Below are positions 9,241 to 18,624 of a stretch of DNA of 64,000 bases, piece by piece. A program made the position numbers and the translations under genes. Numbering within the stretch: position 1 is the first letter of the stretch; each line of letters opens with the position of its first letter. The notes under the pieces were generated by a model. The model saw only the letters and a program-made list of their open reading frames with translations, was not told the origin of the DNA and did not search any database. Origin of the DNA: Mycobacterium lepraemurium (GTDB lineage: Bacteria; Actinomycetota; Actinomycetes; Mycobacteriales; Mycobacteriaceae); NCBI GenBank assembly GCA_002291465.1, contig CP021238.1, forward strand, positions 3,224,001-3,288,000, given 5' to 3'.

Positions 9241-9370
9241 AGATCTACCGTCCAAGACGCGGTCTGTATCTCGCGTAAGTTTCAGCAGCCCCAGTGGCCT
9301 GGAAACCGACGGCCCGGGAACCACCACGGACGGTGCCTTGATGCACGCGTCGGCGGGCGCAGTGTTCAAG

Positions 9371-9738
9371 TGGTGGAGCTGCCGGGAATCGAACCCGGGT
9401 CCTACGGCATTCCCTCAAGGCTTCTCCGTGCGCAGTTCGCAATGCCTCTACTCGGATCTCCTGGTCACGCGAACAAGCCAGGATGACGATCCTAGTCGCT
9501 GCTGGTGTCCCGATGAGTCCCGCGACCGAACTCATCGGTGGATCCCTCTAGCTGACGCCAGGCTCCGGGTCGAGGGCGTTCCCGGGCTGACGGACTAACT
9601 GTCGCTTAGGCAGCGAGAGCGTAGTCGCGCTGATGTGAATCGGCGCTTATCTATTCGCAACGACGCTTACGGTGGTCAGTTGCCTGCACCGGCACGCTTC
9701 CCTTGATTCGATGCGCGAAGTCGAAACCTTTCAGCCCC
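9371..9738 (-). ncRNA. ssrA: Transfer-messenger RNA (tmRNA)
   Basis: 368 nt on the minus strand. The 5' end reads GGGGCTGAAAGGTTTCGACT and the 3' end carries a T-loop/acceptor region with GGTTCGATTCCCGGCAGCTC followed by an encoded CCA at 9371-9373. The 5' GGGGCUG pairs with the 3' CAGCUCC to close the tRNA-like domain. The internal tag reading frame is on the minus strand at 9606-9644: A-D-S-H-Q-R-D-Y-A-L-A-A then TAA, the mycobacterial degradation tag ending in LAA. tmRNA with SmpB (encoded at 13724-14233) frees stalled ribosomes and marks the nascent chain for proteolysis. Gene and tag look intact. Confidence 0.97.
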
Positions 9739-9828
9739 TCGCATCCCCGCCGACTTTCGGCAGGACTATTAATGGTACATGGCTATCAACCAGCGGCAAC
9801 GGCATTATGTTCCCCGCCGGGCGGCGAT

Positions 9829-10664
9829 CTAGATCACGAAATTGAGGCGCTCCACGACATGGCTGCCCAGGCCTTTGTCTCCGCCGAGTTCGACGGCTTG
9901 GTCGCGCGCGGGGCACATCGGGCGCCCGCCGGCGAGCCGGGTGAACTGCAGCCCGTCGCACCGGATCGTCGCGGTCGGCTGCGCCCCGGCGAAGTCGTCG
10001 ACAACCGTGGCGCGGCCGTCGACGCTGACCCGGATGACGCGAGCCAGCGGACCGGTGAGCTCGAACTCCACGCGGGCGCCTTGCGGGGCCTTGGCCAGCT
10101 TACCCACGACGTAATCCATGGTGGCGGCGATCTCGTCGACGGCAAGCGACGCCGCCGGGCCGGCGAGGTCCGCGTCGGACGGCGGCCGCCCCAACGCCAC
10201 GCGGATGTCCTGCTCGTGCATCCAGCAGTCGAACACCCGGATCCGCATGAACCGGCCGTAGCTGTCCGGGCCGGTGGGCGTCCGTCCCACTCCTCGTCAG
10301 ACATGCTCGTCAAGGCCGCACGCCGATCATCGGTGATCGCGCGAAAACTTTCCAGCACGTCGGCGTCGGCGTGCGCGCTCAGCTGACGCACCCAGCACTC
10401 GTTCATCGCGCCGATGTCGTTGCGCACATGCTCCAGCGCCGAGACGTCGACGTCGGGTTCGGGTGCGGCGATGCCGGCGAGGAAGGACTCGGTGCCGATC
10501 ATGTGCGACACCGCGGCCTTGACGTCCCAGCCCGGCAGCGGACTCGGCGCGCGCCATTGGGTCTCGGACAAGCCGGCCAGCAGCGCATCGATGTCGTCCC
10601 AGACGGCGAAAAGGCCGGTCAGCACGGCGGACTTGTCGAGCCTGGTGACGGGACGATCGGCCAT
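9829..10664 (-). pseudogene. Maleylpyruvate isomerase / DinB-like family gene (Rv3099c-like), frameshifted
   Basis: Starts at ATG 10662-10664 (MADRPVTRLDKS). The N-terminal DinB-like helical domain includes WDDIDALLAGLSETQW and a His-containing VSHMIGTESFL, part of the family's metal site (a second His, in the DCWMHEQDIR segment, is in the other frame). After SDEEW near 10285 the frame breaks and resumes as PTGPDSYGRFMRIRVFDCW, ending LNFVI at 9829-9831 with its C-terminal MDMPI-like domain. The junction lacks some bases relative to a continuous gene; the exact indel cannot be fixed without a homologue. These mycothiol-dependent-type proteins have unknown substrates. Position beside ssrA and upstream of smpB matches Rv3099c of M. 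tuberculosis. Confidence 0.7.
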
Positions 10665-10685
10665 GGTCACCGATCGTAGGCCGCT

Positions 10686-11723
10686 TTACTTACCGATCGA
10701 GAGTCCGATGCGGATAATGACCAGGGCGCCGATCGCCAGGAAGCCGCCGATGGCGATCATCCCGGCGGGCCACGGACAGACGGTGACCCAGACCCCGGCC
10801 GCGACAGCGGCCATCGCATGGGCCACACGCACCGCCAAGAAGGGTTGACCGCGCAGCACGGAGGCCAGTACCTGGCGCGGGATCGCGCGAAGCAACCAAT
10901 GCAACACGGCGATCAATGCGAGGGTGAGCAGCCCGACGAGTACCCGCAGTGCCCACGTCGAATGCCCACTTTCGTACGCCCCGGCGGCGCTGGCCAGCAG
11001 CACACTGAGCACCCCGGCACCGACCGTCACCAGGGTGAGAACTTTGCGCAGAACGACTCCGATGTTCCGGCGGCTCAGCTCCCCGTAATCCGGATCGCTG
11101 CCCGCAGCGCCGAGGAATCCTTGCAGGGCGCGGCCGAACTTGAAGCGCTGCAAGCGGTGAACCGCCAAAGCGGTGAGGGCCTCAGCATTGGCGGGGTCCA
11201 GCCGCAGCACGGCACGATACGAGTCCTCGGATTCTGTCCGCCGGCCCAACTCACGCAGGATCGACCCGCGCCGCGTCAGCGCGTCGACACTAAGTGGGTC
11301 CAGTCGCAACGCCTGGTCGATGACCTGCAGGGCCGAACGCAACTGCCGGGCATTCTGCAACAACAACGCGTAGAGCCGAAGCGACGCAGGCTCATTCGGG
11401 TGCGTGGTGACCGCGCGCCAGGCCATCCACAGGCCATCCTGATGGCGACCGAGGTTGTAGAGCGCCAACGCGTACAGGCGCATCGCGAATTCGTTGTCGG
11501 GTGCGCGGGACAAGGCGGCGTAGGCGCTGCGGGCCGCGGGCAGATAATTGCCGAGGGCGAGTTCGGCGCGAGCGTAGGACGCCAACAGGGCAGGGTCAGT
11601 AGGGTTTTGCGAGAGTGCGCGGCTCAGAAACTAACGTGCGCGCTCGTATTTCCGGGCGTCGACGTAGACGTTGGCGACTTGGATAACCCCGTCGATGCCG
11701 TCGACACGGGGCTGCGAAGTCAT
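10686..11723 (-). pseudogene. TPR-domain membrane protein with in-frame TAG
   Basis: From ATG 11721-11723 (MTSQPRVDGIDGVIQ) the frame reads 30 codons, meets TAG at 11631-11633 (after KYERAR), and then stays open to 10686. CAG or TGG to TAG is the simplest explanation. Residues 1-190 hold about four TPR-like repeats (for example ALSRAPDNEFAMRLYALALY; ALRLDPLSVDALTRRGSIL), and the C-terminal third has about four hydrophobic helices. A shorter protein of 299 residues could still start at an internal codon at 11585. The gene is followed, in the minus direction, by the decayed Rv3099c-like gene. It is preceded 6 bp away by the AAA ATPase, which also has a TPR-like N-terminus, so the two probably worked together. 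Function unknown. Confidence 0.7.
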
Positions 11724-11729
11724 CGGGGT

Positions 11730-12932
11730 TCACCGGAACTTCTTGCGCCGCAAATACTTCGCCAGCTCGTCGTAGGTGCCATCACTGTTGGCGAATTCGA
11801 CGACGTTGCGTGCGGTGTCAAACCAGGGCCCGGTGCTGGGCCGGATTTTCGCGACGGCGGCGTCGACGTCGGCCATGGTGACCGGCCGAACCTCGCCGCG
11901 CCGCATCGAATCGGCCATAACCAGCTGCGTTGCGGTCTCGCACACGTATGCGAGATCGGCGCCCGAGAAGCTCTCGGTGCGGGCGGCGATCGACTTCAGG
12001 TCGATACCAGCGACCGGCCGGTCTTGCAGATGCAAGCGCACGATGCCGGCCCGAGCGGCCGTGTCGGGCAGCCCGACGAAGATCATCCGGTCGAATCGGC
12101 CCGGCCGCCGCAGCGCCGGATCGACATCCCAGGGTGCATTGGTGGCGCCCAGAATGTAGACGCCGTCGTTGACCGAGCCCGCCGAATCCATCTCTTCGAG
12201 CAGGGCGTTGACCACGGGCCGCATGCCCGAGCTGCCGCTCAGCGCGGAGCGCCGGTGACCCAATGCGTCGATTTCGTCGAAGAACAGCACGCACGGTGCG
12301 TTGCGGCGGGCGGTGTCGAAGATCGCGCGGATGCTGCGTTCGCTTTCTCCGAACCAGTGGTGCAGGACGTCGGCGATCCCGATTTGATAGAAGCTGGCCC
12401 CGAGCTCACCCGAAACGGCTTTGGCGATGAACGTCTTGCCGCACCCGGGCGGCCCATAGAGCAGCAGCCCGCCGCGCGCCGACACCTTGTATGCCTTCAT
12501 CAGCTCGGGATTTCGGATCGGGCCGAGCAGCGACAGGTCCAGTTGCCGCTTGACCTCCTCCATGCCGACGACATCGTCGAGCGTAACGCGAACGCGCTGC
12601 ACCACGTCGAAGTCGTCGTCGTTGATGGCGTCGGGAGGCTGTTCGACGAACGCGGGCTCGATGATGTCGGCAACCTCTTTTTCGGCGGTCGAACAGTCAA
12701 AGCCCGGTGGGGCGGTCGGCTGCTCTGCCGCCGGCTGGGGCGGGGCGGTTGCCGGAGCCGCCAGCGCCGCGCTACATCGCTGCAGCAGGCTGAGCGCTTT
12801 GGCGTTGCCCGCTTCTTGCGTCAACGCTGTGCTGCAATGGCCCACGGCCTCGGCATGGCGGCCCCTATCGGCCAGCAACTCGGTGAGATGCAAACGCAGT
12901 TCGATCACCTCGGGGCTTCCTGTCGACAGCAT
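11730..12932 (-). CDS. AAA+ ATPase with N-terminal TPR-like segment (CDC48/SpoVK type)
   Basis: 400 residues from ATG 12930-12932. Residues 5-60 look like one or two TPR helices, followed by a Pro/Ala-rich linker and then an AAA module: Walker A GPPGCGKTF (about 157-165), Walker B VLFFDEIDAL (about 207-216), sensor 1 GATN, and an arginine-finger region LRRPGRFDR. It belongs to the classic AAA clade of unfoldases and disassembly machines. The upstream 90 bases contain another plausible coding stretch (TTELALGAFDTEDPVIRGAV) in a different frame that would join smoothly to the start. The N-terminus may therefore have been lost by a frameshift. It is operonic with the broken TPR membrane protein. 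Confidence 0.75.
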   Translation of the reverse strand: MLSTGSPEVIELRLHLTELLADRGRHAEAVGHCSTALTQEAGNAKALSLLQRCSAALAAPATAPPQPAAEQPTAPPGFDCSTAEKEVADIIEPAFVEQPPDAINDDDFDVVQRVRVTLDDVVGMEEVKRQLDLSLLGPIRNPELMKAYKVSARGGLLLYGPPGCGKTFIAKAVSGELGASFYQIGIADVLHHWFGESERSIRAIFDTARRNAPCVLFFDEIDALGHRRSALSGSSGMRPVVNALLEEMDSAGSVNDGVYILGATNAPWDVDPALRRPGRFDRMIFVGLPDTAARAGIVRLHLQDRPVAGIDLKSIAARTESFSGADLAYVCETATQLVMADSMRRGEVRPVTMADVDAAVAKIRPSTGPWFDTARNVVEFANSDGTYDELAKYLRRKKFR

Positions 12933-13064
12933 CCGACAGCTCCCCGGATGACAGGGTCCTCGGTGTCAAACGCGCCCAACGCCAACTCGGTGGTGATATA
13001 TGCCGACGGCCAATATTAGGCCGATAGCGGCCGTCGGGCCGACGCGTTAGACCGACACCAACCG

Positions 13065-13748
13065 TCAGGCCGACGCGATCATCGCCACCGACCCCATGGC
13101 CAGCACCATGCCGATGCCCTGCCAGTGGGTCACCCGCTCACGCAGCACCACCATCGCGAACACCACCAGGCTGGCGGCCACCCGGGCGAAGACCAGCGGC
13201 CAGAGTTTGCAGGCGTGCGGCGCCTGATGCAGGAACACCAGGTTCAGGCCCATCGCCGAACCCGCAACTACTGTGAGCCAGGCCACTTTTGGGGTGAACC
13301 GATACGGCGTCCCCTCGGCGGGAGCCTCGCGGCTGACCAGCATCACCGCGGCCAGCGCCAGCACGACGCCCACCAGGGCCGCCTGGCCCGGCCGCTCCCC
13401 CAACGCCATCCCGACCGCGACGGGCACCGCGGCGTTGAGCACCGCCGCCAGCGGTGAGACCACCGAGATCGGCCCGGAACCCAGCGCGGCGAAGAACGCC
13501 CACATGCCGAACGCCATGCCGATGCCGTACAGGCCGCCCCACAGCAGGGCACCGGGATGAATGGGCCCGCCGACGAAGATGGCCAGCGCGCCCAGCAGCA
13601 ACGTCTCGATCGGGTAGGCGACCAGCATTACGCGCAGCGCGGCTACCCGCCGAGCTGCGACGCCGCCCACGAAATCGCTGACGCCGTACGTGACGGCCGA
13701 CAGCTGGGCGTAAGCGGCCCCGATCAGATTATCCCCTTTGTTCGGCAT
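13065..13748 (-). CDS. EamA/DMT-type transporter, shortened
   Basis: 227 residues, starting at 13748 and overlapping the end of smpB by 25 bp. It is strongly hydrophobic with about seven membrane helices. The N-terminal half is a normal EamA repeat (AAYAQLSAVTYGVSDFVGG to AVMLVSREAP). The second repeat starts normally (TPKVAWLTVVAGSAMGLNLV) but jumps from FARVAASLVVFAM directly to the last helices (VVLRERVTHWQGIGMVLAMG). DMT proteins usually have ten helices and 280-310 residues, so about 60-70 residues appear to be missing in frame. It may be a non-functional relic or a deletion allele. The family's substrates are small metabolites; this one's is unknown. Confidence 0.7.
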   Translation of the reverse strand: MPNKGDNLIGAAYAQLSAVTYGVSDFVGGVAARRVAALRVMLVAYPIETLLLGALAIFVGGPIHPGALLWGGLYGIGMAFGMWAFFAALGSGPISVVSPLAAVLNAAVPVAVGMALGERPGQAALVGVVLALAAVMLVSREAPAEGTPYRFTPKVAWLTVVAGSAMGLNLVFLHQAPHACKLWPLVFARVAASLVVFAMVVLRERVTHWQGIGMVLAMGSVAMIASA

Positions 13749-14233
13749 CCCAGTTGACGAACGACTTCGCGCTGTGCGTCGCGCTGGGCCAGGTCCCGGC
13801 GTTTGTCGTAAGCCTTCCTGCCGCGCGCGAGAGCGAGCTCGACCTTCACTTTGCCCTTGGAGAAGTACAGCGACAGCGGCATCAAGGCGAGGTTACCATC
13901 CCGGATCTTGCCGACCAGTCTGTCGATTTGTTGCCTATGTAACAACAACTTTCGGTTCCGGCGTGGGTCGTGATTGGTCCAGCTACCGTGTTGATACTCC
14001 GGGATGTACAAGTTGCGCAACCAGACTTCGCCGTCGTCGATCGTTGCGAACGCGTCAGCTAACGACGCCTGGCCCTCCCGCAGGCTTTTGACCTCGGTTC
14101 CTCGCAACGCCACCCCGGCCTCGTACGTTTCGATGATCGAATAGCTGTACCGCGCTTTGCGCTTGGTGGCAATGATCTGTTTGCTGCCACCTTTGCCTCC
14201 CGCCGCTTTGGCCCGGCCGGAACCCTTGGCCAC
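13724..14233 (-). CDS. smpB: SsrA-binding protein SmpB
   Basis: 169 residues from GTG 14231-14233, chosen because VAKGSGRAKAAGGK is the usual mycobacterial N-terminus; the frame is open further but would run into ftsX. The SmpB core is complete: YEAGVALRGTEVKSLREGQ, then DDGEVWLRNLYIPEYQHG, DPRRNRKLLLHRQQI, and a basic C-terminal tail RGRKAYDKRRDLAQRDAQRE. It binds the tRNA-like domain of tmRNA (encoded at 9371-9738) and places it in stalled ribosomes. The gene is the last conserved member of the prfB-ftsE-ftsX-smpB run and starts 2 bp after the ftsX stop. Confidence 0.95.
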   Translation of the reverse strand: MAKGSGRAKAAGGKGGSKQIIATKRKARYSYSIIETYEAGVALRGTEVKSLREGQASLADAFATIDDGEVWLRNLYIPEYQHGSWTNHDPRRNRKLLLHRQQIDRLVGKIRDGNLALMPLSLYFSKGKVKVELALARGRKAYDKRRDLAQRDAQREVVRQLGCRTKGII

Positions 14234-14235
14234 AG

Positions 14236-15129
14236 CTACCGCCGGATGTAGAGGCGCAGGGTGGCGTAGGCGGTCAGGCCGGCGATCGACACGCCGAGCA
14301 CGAACAGCCACGGCGAGATGTAGAGGATGTCGGCATAGTCGACCTTGGCGATCAAATGTGCTTGGTAGAACTGGCTCAGCGCGTTGTCTAGGAACCAGGC
14401 CCGCACCAGAATCAGGCCGACCACCGCGATGGCCACACCGATGGCCGCGGCCAGCATCGCCTCCACCAGGAACGGCAGCTGGGTGTACCAGCGGCTCGCG
14501 CCGACCAGCCGCATGATCCCGACCTCGGTGCGCCGGGTGTGCGCCGCGACCTGGACCATGTTGGCAATGAGCAGGATCGCGCCGACGGCCTGCACCAGCG
14601 CGACCGCGAACGCGGCGTTACGCAGCCCGTCCAGCACCGCGAACAACCGGTCGATCAGATCCTTCTCGTTGAGCAGGCTGCGCACCCCGGGCTGGCCCTG
14701 CATCGCGGCGTCGAATTCCGCGTGCTGCTCGGGGTTGTTCAGTTTGACGATGAACGACGCCGGAAACGAGTCCTTGCCGGCGACGTCCTTGAACTCCGGG
14801 AACTTCTTGATGGCGTCGTTGTAGGCGTCCTGCCGGTTGACGAACCGCACCGATTTGACGTCTTGACGAGCATCGATCTTGTCCCGCAACGCCTTACACG
14901 GCGCGGATCCACAGGTCGCGTCGTTGGCGGAGATGTCGTCGGCCAGGAACACCTGCGTTTCGACGCGGTCAAGGTAGATCTCCCGGGAATTGTCGGCCAA
15001 CCGGACCACCAGCAGGCCGCCGCCGAACAGGCCGATCGAGATCGCCGTCGTCAGGATCATCGCAGCCGTCATGGTGACGTTGCGGCGAAGCCCGGTCAGG
15101 ACCTCGTTGAGCAGGAAGCCGAAGCGCAC
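14236..15129 (-). CDS. ftsX: Cell division ABC transporter permease FtsX
   Basis: 297 residues from GTG 15127-15129, directly after the ftsE stop. Topology is typical: a short cytoplasmic N-terminus ([15 protein letters not shown]), TM1 at about 20-42, a large extracytoplasmic domain of about 115 residues with two Cys (ATCGSAPCK), and three more helices in the C-terminal half including the [15 protein letters not shown] coupling region. FtsX with FtsE forms the type VII ABC complex that activates RipC-type peptidoglycan hydrolases at the septum in mycobacteria. The gene is intact and translationally coupled to ftsE. Confidence 0.95.
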   Translation of the reverse strand: MRFGFLLNEVLTGLRRNVTMTAAMILTTAISIGLFGGGLLVVRLADNSREIYLDRVETQVFLADDISANDATCGSAPCKALRDKIDARQDVKSVRFVNRQDAYNDAIKKFPEFKDVAGKDSFPASFIVKLNNPEQHAEFDAAMQGQPGVRSLLNEKDLIDRLFAVLDGLRNAAFAVALVQAVGAILLIANMVQVAAHTRRTEVGIMRLVGASRWYTQLPFLVEAMLAAAIGVAIAVVGLILVRAWFLDNALSQFYQAHLIAKVDYADILYISPWLFVLGVSIAGLTAYATLRLYIRR

Positions 15130-15819
<690 letters not shown>

Positions 15820-15863
15820 CACGGCACGCCAGTGTAGCGGTGAATTTCGCTGGCAAGCGAAAG

Positions 15864-16265
15864 TCAACTGGCCGGTGGTGGCGAAGTCGGCGTGGGACCC
15901 GGCCCCGGTTGAGGTTGCTCCGGAGCGGGCGTGGACGGCGTGGTACTGGGCGGGCAGAACGGCGCCGGAAGGATGCACGGCAGCTTCGGCAACTGGAACG
16001 GCGGCGTCGTTGTCGTCGTTGTGGTGGTCGTCACCGGCGGGGGCGGTGGTGGCGGCGTGCTGGTCGGGGTCGGCGTGTAGGTGACGGTGGTCGGCGGCTG
16101 CTGCAGCCGGCTGCGCGGCACCCAGGTGTAGTTGGGGTCGGGCACGAAGCCCGGCGGCACCACCTGCTGGGCCGGCGGCTTGGGCGCCGGTTCCGGACGG
16201 TAGGTGTCGTAGACCCACCACACCAGCAGGAAGGCGACGATCAGGACGAACGTCGAGGTGCGCAT
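15864..16265 (-). CDS. Single-pass Pro/Thr-rich membrane protein (Rv3103c-like)
   Basis: 133 residues from ATG 16263-16265. One N-terminal membrane helix ([18 protein letters not shown], residues 4-21) is followed by a low-complexity tail rich in Pro and Thr, including runs of six to nine Pro or Thr and two Cys ([10 protein letters not shown]). The conserved [10 protein letters not shown] and [17 protein letters not shown] segment matches the mycobacterial protein that sits between the MscS-like gene and ftsE. Location in the ftsEX operon suggests an envelope or division-linked role, but the function is unknown. The tail is probably disordered and outside the membrane. Confidence 0.8.
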   Translation of the reverse strand: MRTSTFVLIVAFLLVWWVYDTYRPEPAPKPPAQQVVPPGFVPDPNYTWVPRSRLQQPPTTVTYTPTPTSTPPPPPPPVTTTTTTTTTPPFQLPKLPCILPAPFCPPSTTPSTPAPEQPQPGPGPTPTSPPPAS

Positions 16266-16407
16266 CCACCCGCCGAAGACGTACTGCGGCTAGCGGTGTT
16301 CGGCCTCCGTGTCATCGTCGTTGCCGCGCTTTCCCAGGATGTTCAGGGTGAACTTCAACGCTTCTGACCGCACCTTGGACGTCATCGTCGGATTGCTGTT
16401 CGGCGGC

Positions 16408-17350
16408 CTAGGCGGCCGGCACGCTGGCGTCTTCCACCAGCCCCACCCGCGCGTCGGCCGCGGTGACGATGCCGGCCCGGGCCAGCGCCCGAATCACCAG
16501 CACGCGCAGCTGCCGGCCCACCTCGAACTGCTTGCCGGGCAACGTGCGCGCCACCAACCGCAGGGTGACGGTGTCGACCTCGATGCTTTTCACACCCATC
16601 ACCGTCGGCGAGTCCAACAGCAGTTGGCCCAGCACCGGGTTGTCCATCGCGCGGTCGCATTCCTGGTGCAGCACCTCGTTCACCCGGTTCAGGTCGGCGC
16701 TGGTCGACACCGGGATGTCCACCACCGCGCGCGCCCAATCCTTGGACAGGCTGACCACCTTGACGATCTACCCGTTGGGGATGGGTCAGCACCTCGCCGT
16801 CCGGGGATCGCAGCCGGGTGACCCGCAACATCACGTTCTCGACGGTGCCGCTGGCCTCGGTGGCGGAGACGACGGTCAGGGTGACCAGGTCCCCGAAGCC
16901 GTACTGCCGTTCGGCGAGGATGAAGAAGCCGGACAGCAGATCCTTGACCAACTGCTGGGCGCCGAAACCCAGCGCCGCGCCAACCACGGTGGCCGGCGCG
17001 ACCAGCCCGCCCACCGAGAACTGCAGGATGCTGGCGATCTGCAGCATCACCCAGATGCCGATGATCACGACCGACACCCAGGAGATCACCGACGCCACGG
17101 CCTGACGGTGCTTGGAGGCTTCCGAGCGCACCAGCGCGTCGCTCTCGACGAAGCCGGTGGTGAGCTGGCGGCTCACCTGCAGGGCCACCCAGTTGACGAA
17201 CCGGGCCGCCAGCACGACCGCGATCAGCACCATGACGATCCGCAGACCCCTGGTGATGATCCACTCGCCGAGTTCCCCGCGCCAGAAGTCATGCCAGTGG
17301 TGCGCCGCTGTCGTCATGGCTCCGGCGAGAACGCTTGTGTTATTCGTCAT
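16408..17350 (-). pseudogene. MscS-family mechanosensitive channel (Rv3104c-like), frameshift plus TAG
   Basis: Starts ATG 17348-17350, overlapping the prfB stop by 11 bp. Three membrane helices precede the pore-lining MscS region (VVGAALGFGAQQLVKDLLSG) and the beta domain (ERQYGFGDLVTLT). At about 16783 one extra base shifts the frame after GEVLT, and in the resumed frame a TAG at 16768-16770 stands where Gln is expected (IPNG-stop-IVKVV). The C-terminal domain then reads well to TAG 16408-16410. Beyond that stop, 16290-16407 still shows coding-like sequence ([20 protein letters not shown] then TAG) in a shifted frame, so the original end may have been 16290. Two to four lesions in all; the gated channel cannot be made. 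Confidence 0.8.
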
Positions 17351-18452
17351 CTTTTCTGTTGCGCCAACGGATTCCCGCTTCCAGGAAGCCGTCGATGTCT
17401 CCGTCCAGGACGGCCGAGGGGTTGCCAACCTCGTACTCGGTTCGCAGATCCTTGACCATCTGATAGGGGTGCAGCACGTAGGAGCGCATCTGGTTGCCCC
17501 ACGAACTGCCACCCTCGCCTCTTAACGCGTCCAGCTCAGCGCGTTCTTCGGATCGCTTGCGCTCCAACAACTTTGCCTGAAGCACCCGCATCGCCGAGAT
17601 CTTGTTCTGCAACTGCGATTTTTCGTTCTGGCAAGTCACGACGATACCCGTTGGGATGTGCGTTAAACGTACCGCGGAGTCGGTGGTGTTCACCGATTGG
17701 CCACCGGGCCCGCTGGAGCGGTAAACGTCAACGCGCACATCGCCTTCCGGGATGTCGATGTGGTCGGTGGTCTCCACCACCGGCAGCACCTCGACTTCGG
17801 CGAACGACGTCTGGCGCCGGCTCTGGTTGTCAAACGGGCTGATGCGCACCAGCCGGTGCGTGCCCTGCTCCACCGACAACGTGCCGTAGGCGAACGGGGC
17901 GTGCACGGCGAACGTCGCGCTCTTGATGCCGGCCCCTTCGGCGTAGGACGTGTCGAACACCTCGACGGGATACTTGTGCTGCTCGGCCCACCGGATGTAC
18001 ATGCGCATCAGCATCTCGGCCCAGTCGGCGGCGTCCACCCCGCCCGCGCCGGACCGGATGGTAACCAGCGCCTCGCGCTCGTCGTACTCGCCCGACAGCA
18101 GGGTGCGCACCTCGGTGGCCTCGATGTCGGCCCGCAACGCCTTGCGCTCGGCGTCGGCCTCCGCCAGCGCCTCGGCGGCGCCCTCGCCCTCCTCCGCGGC
18201 CAGCTCGTAGAGCACCGGCAGATCGTCCAACCGCGCGCGCAGCTCCTCGATGCGGCGCAGCTCGCCCTGGGCGTGGGACAACTCGCTGGTCACCCGCTGG
18301 GCGCGGGCCTGGTCATCCCACAGCTGCGGATCGGACGCCTCGTGCTCGAACTTCTCGATGCGGGCGCGCAGACCGTCCACATCGAGCACCCGCTCCACCG
18401 TGGTAAGGGTGGAGTCGAGGGCGGCGATGTCGGCTTGACGGTCGGGTTCCAC
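17340..18452 (-). CDS. prfB: Peptide chain release factor 2
   Basis: 370 residues from GTG 18450-18452, chosen because [13 protein letters not shown] is the conserved mycobacterial N-terminus. The anticodon-like tripeptide SPF ([15 protein letters not shown]) identifies RF2 over RF1, and the peptidyl-hydrolysis motif GGQ is intact ([17 protein letters not shown]). RF2 reads UGA and UAA. There is no programmed frameshift: the frame is open throughout without an internal UGA near codon 25, as expected in mycobacteria. It heads the minus-strand run prfB-mscS-Rv3103c-ftsE-ftsX-smpB. RF2 does not read UAG, which may matter given the abundance of in-frame TAG in the window. Confidence 0.96.
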   Translation of the reverse strand: MEPDRQADIAALDSTLTTVERVLDVDGLRARIEKFEHEASDPQLWDDQARAQRVTSELSHAQGELRRIEELRARLDDLPVLYELAAEEGEGAAEALAEADAERKALRADIEATEVRTLLSGEYDEREALVTIRSGAGGVDAADWAEMLMRMYIRWAEQHKYPVEVFDTSYAEGAGIKSATFAVHAPFAYGTLSVEQGTHRLVRISPFDNQSRRQTSFAEVEVLPVVETTDHIDIPEGDVRVDVYRSSGPGGQSVNTTDSAVRLTHIPTGIVVTCQNEKSQLQNKISAMRVLQAKLLERKRSEERAELDALRGEGGSSWGNQMRSYVLHPYQMVKDLRTEYEVGNPSAVLDGDIDGFLEAGIRWRNRKDDE

Positions 18453-18624
18453 AGCCGACAACGTTACCGGGGACCGCCAAGCGGCCCCGCCACCGGCGAG
18501 TGCTGAGGTCACGACCAGCGGTCATGCATTTAGAGTCGAGTCACGATCATGTGCGCCCGCGTTGCGCGCCCGCCAATCCTGGCAGCCCCCGGCGCGCGAA
18601 CCGGGCCCGAATAGAAGGTCGAGA

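Noticed and set aside
9371..9460. A separate tRNA gene suggested by the GGTTCGATTCCCGGCAGCTC T-arm
   Set aside because: No D-arm or anticodon stem lies at the proper distance; the element is the 3' tRNA-like half of tmRNA, whose 5' half is at 9738.
10818..13019. 733-codon plus-strand frame over the TPR and AAA genes
   Set aside because: It is the complement of real minus-strand coding sequence with clear TPR and AAA motifs; the plus-strand translation has no family features.
15864..16265. CRISPR-like or minisatellite repeat in the Pro/Thr-rich stretch
   Set aside because: The repetition follows from Pro and Thr codon runs in an open frame conserved at this position of the ftsEX operon.
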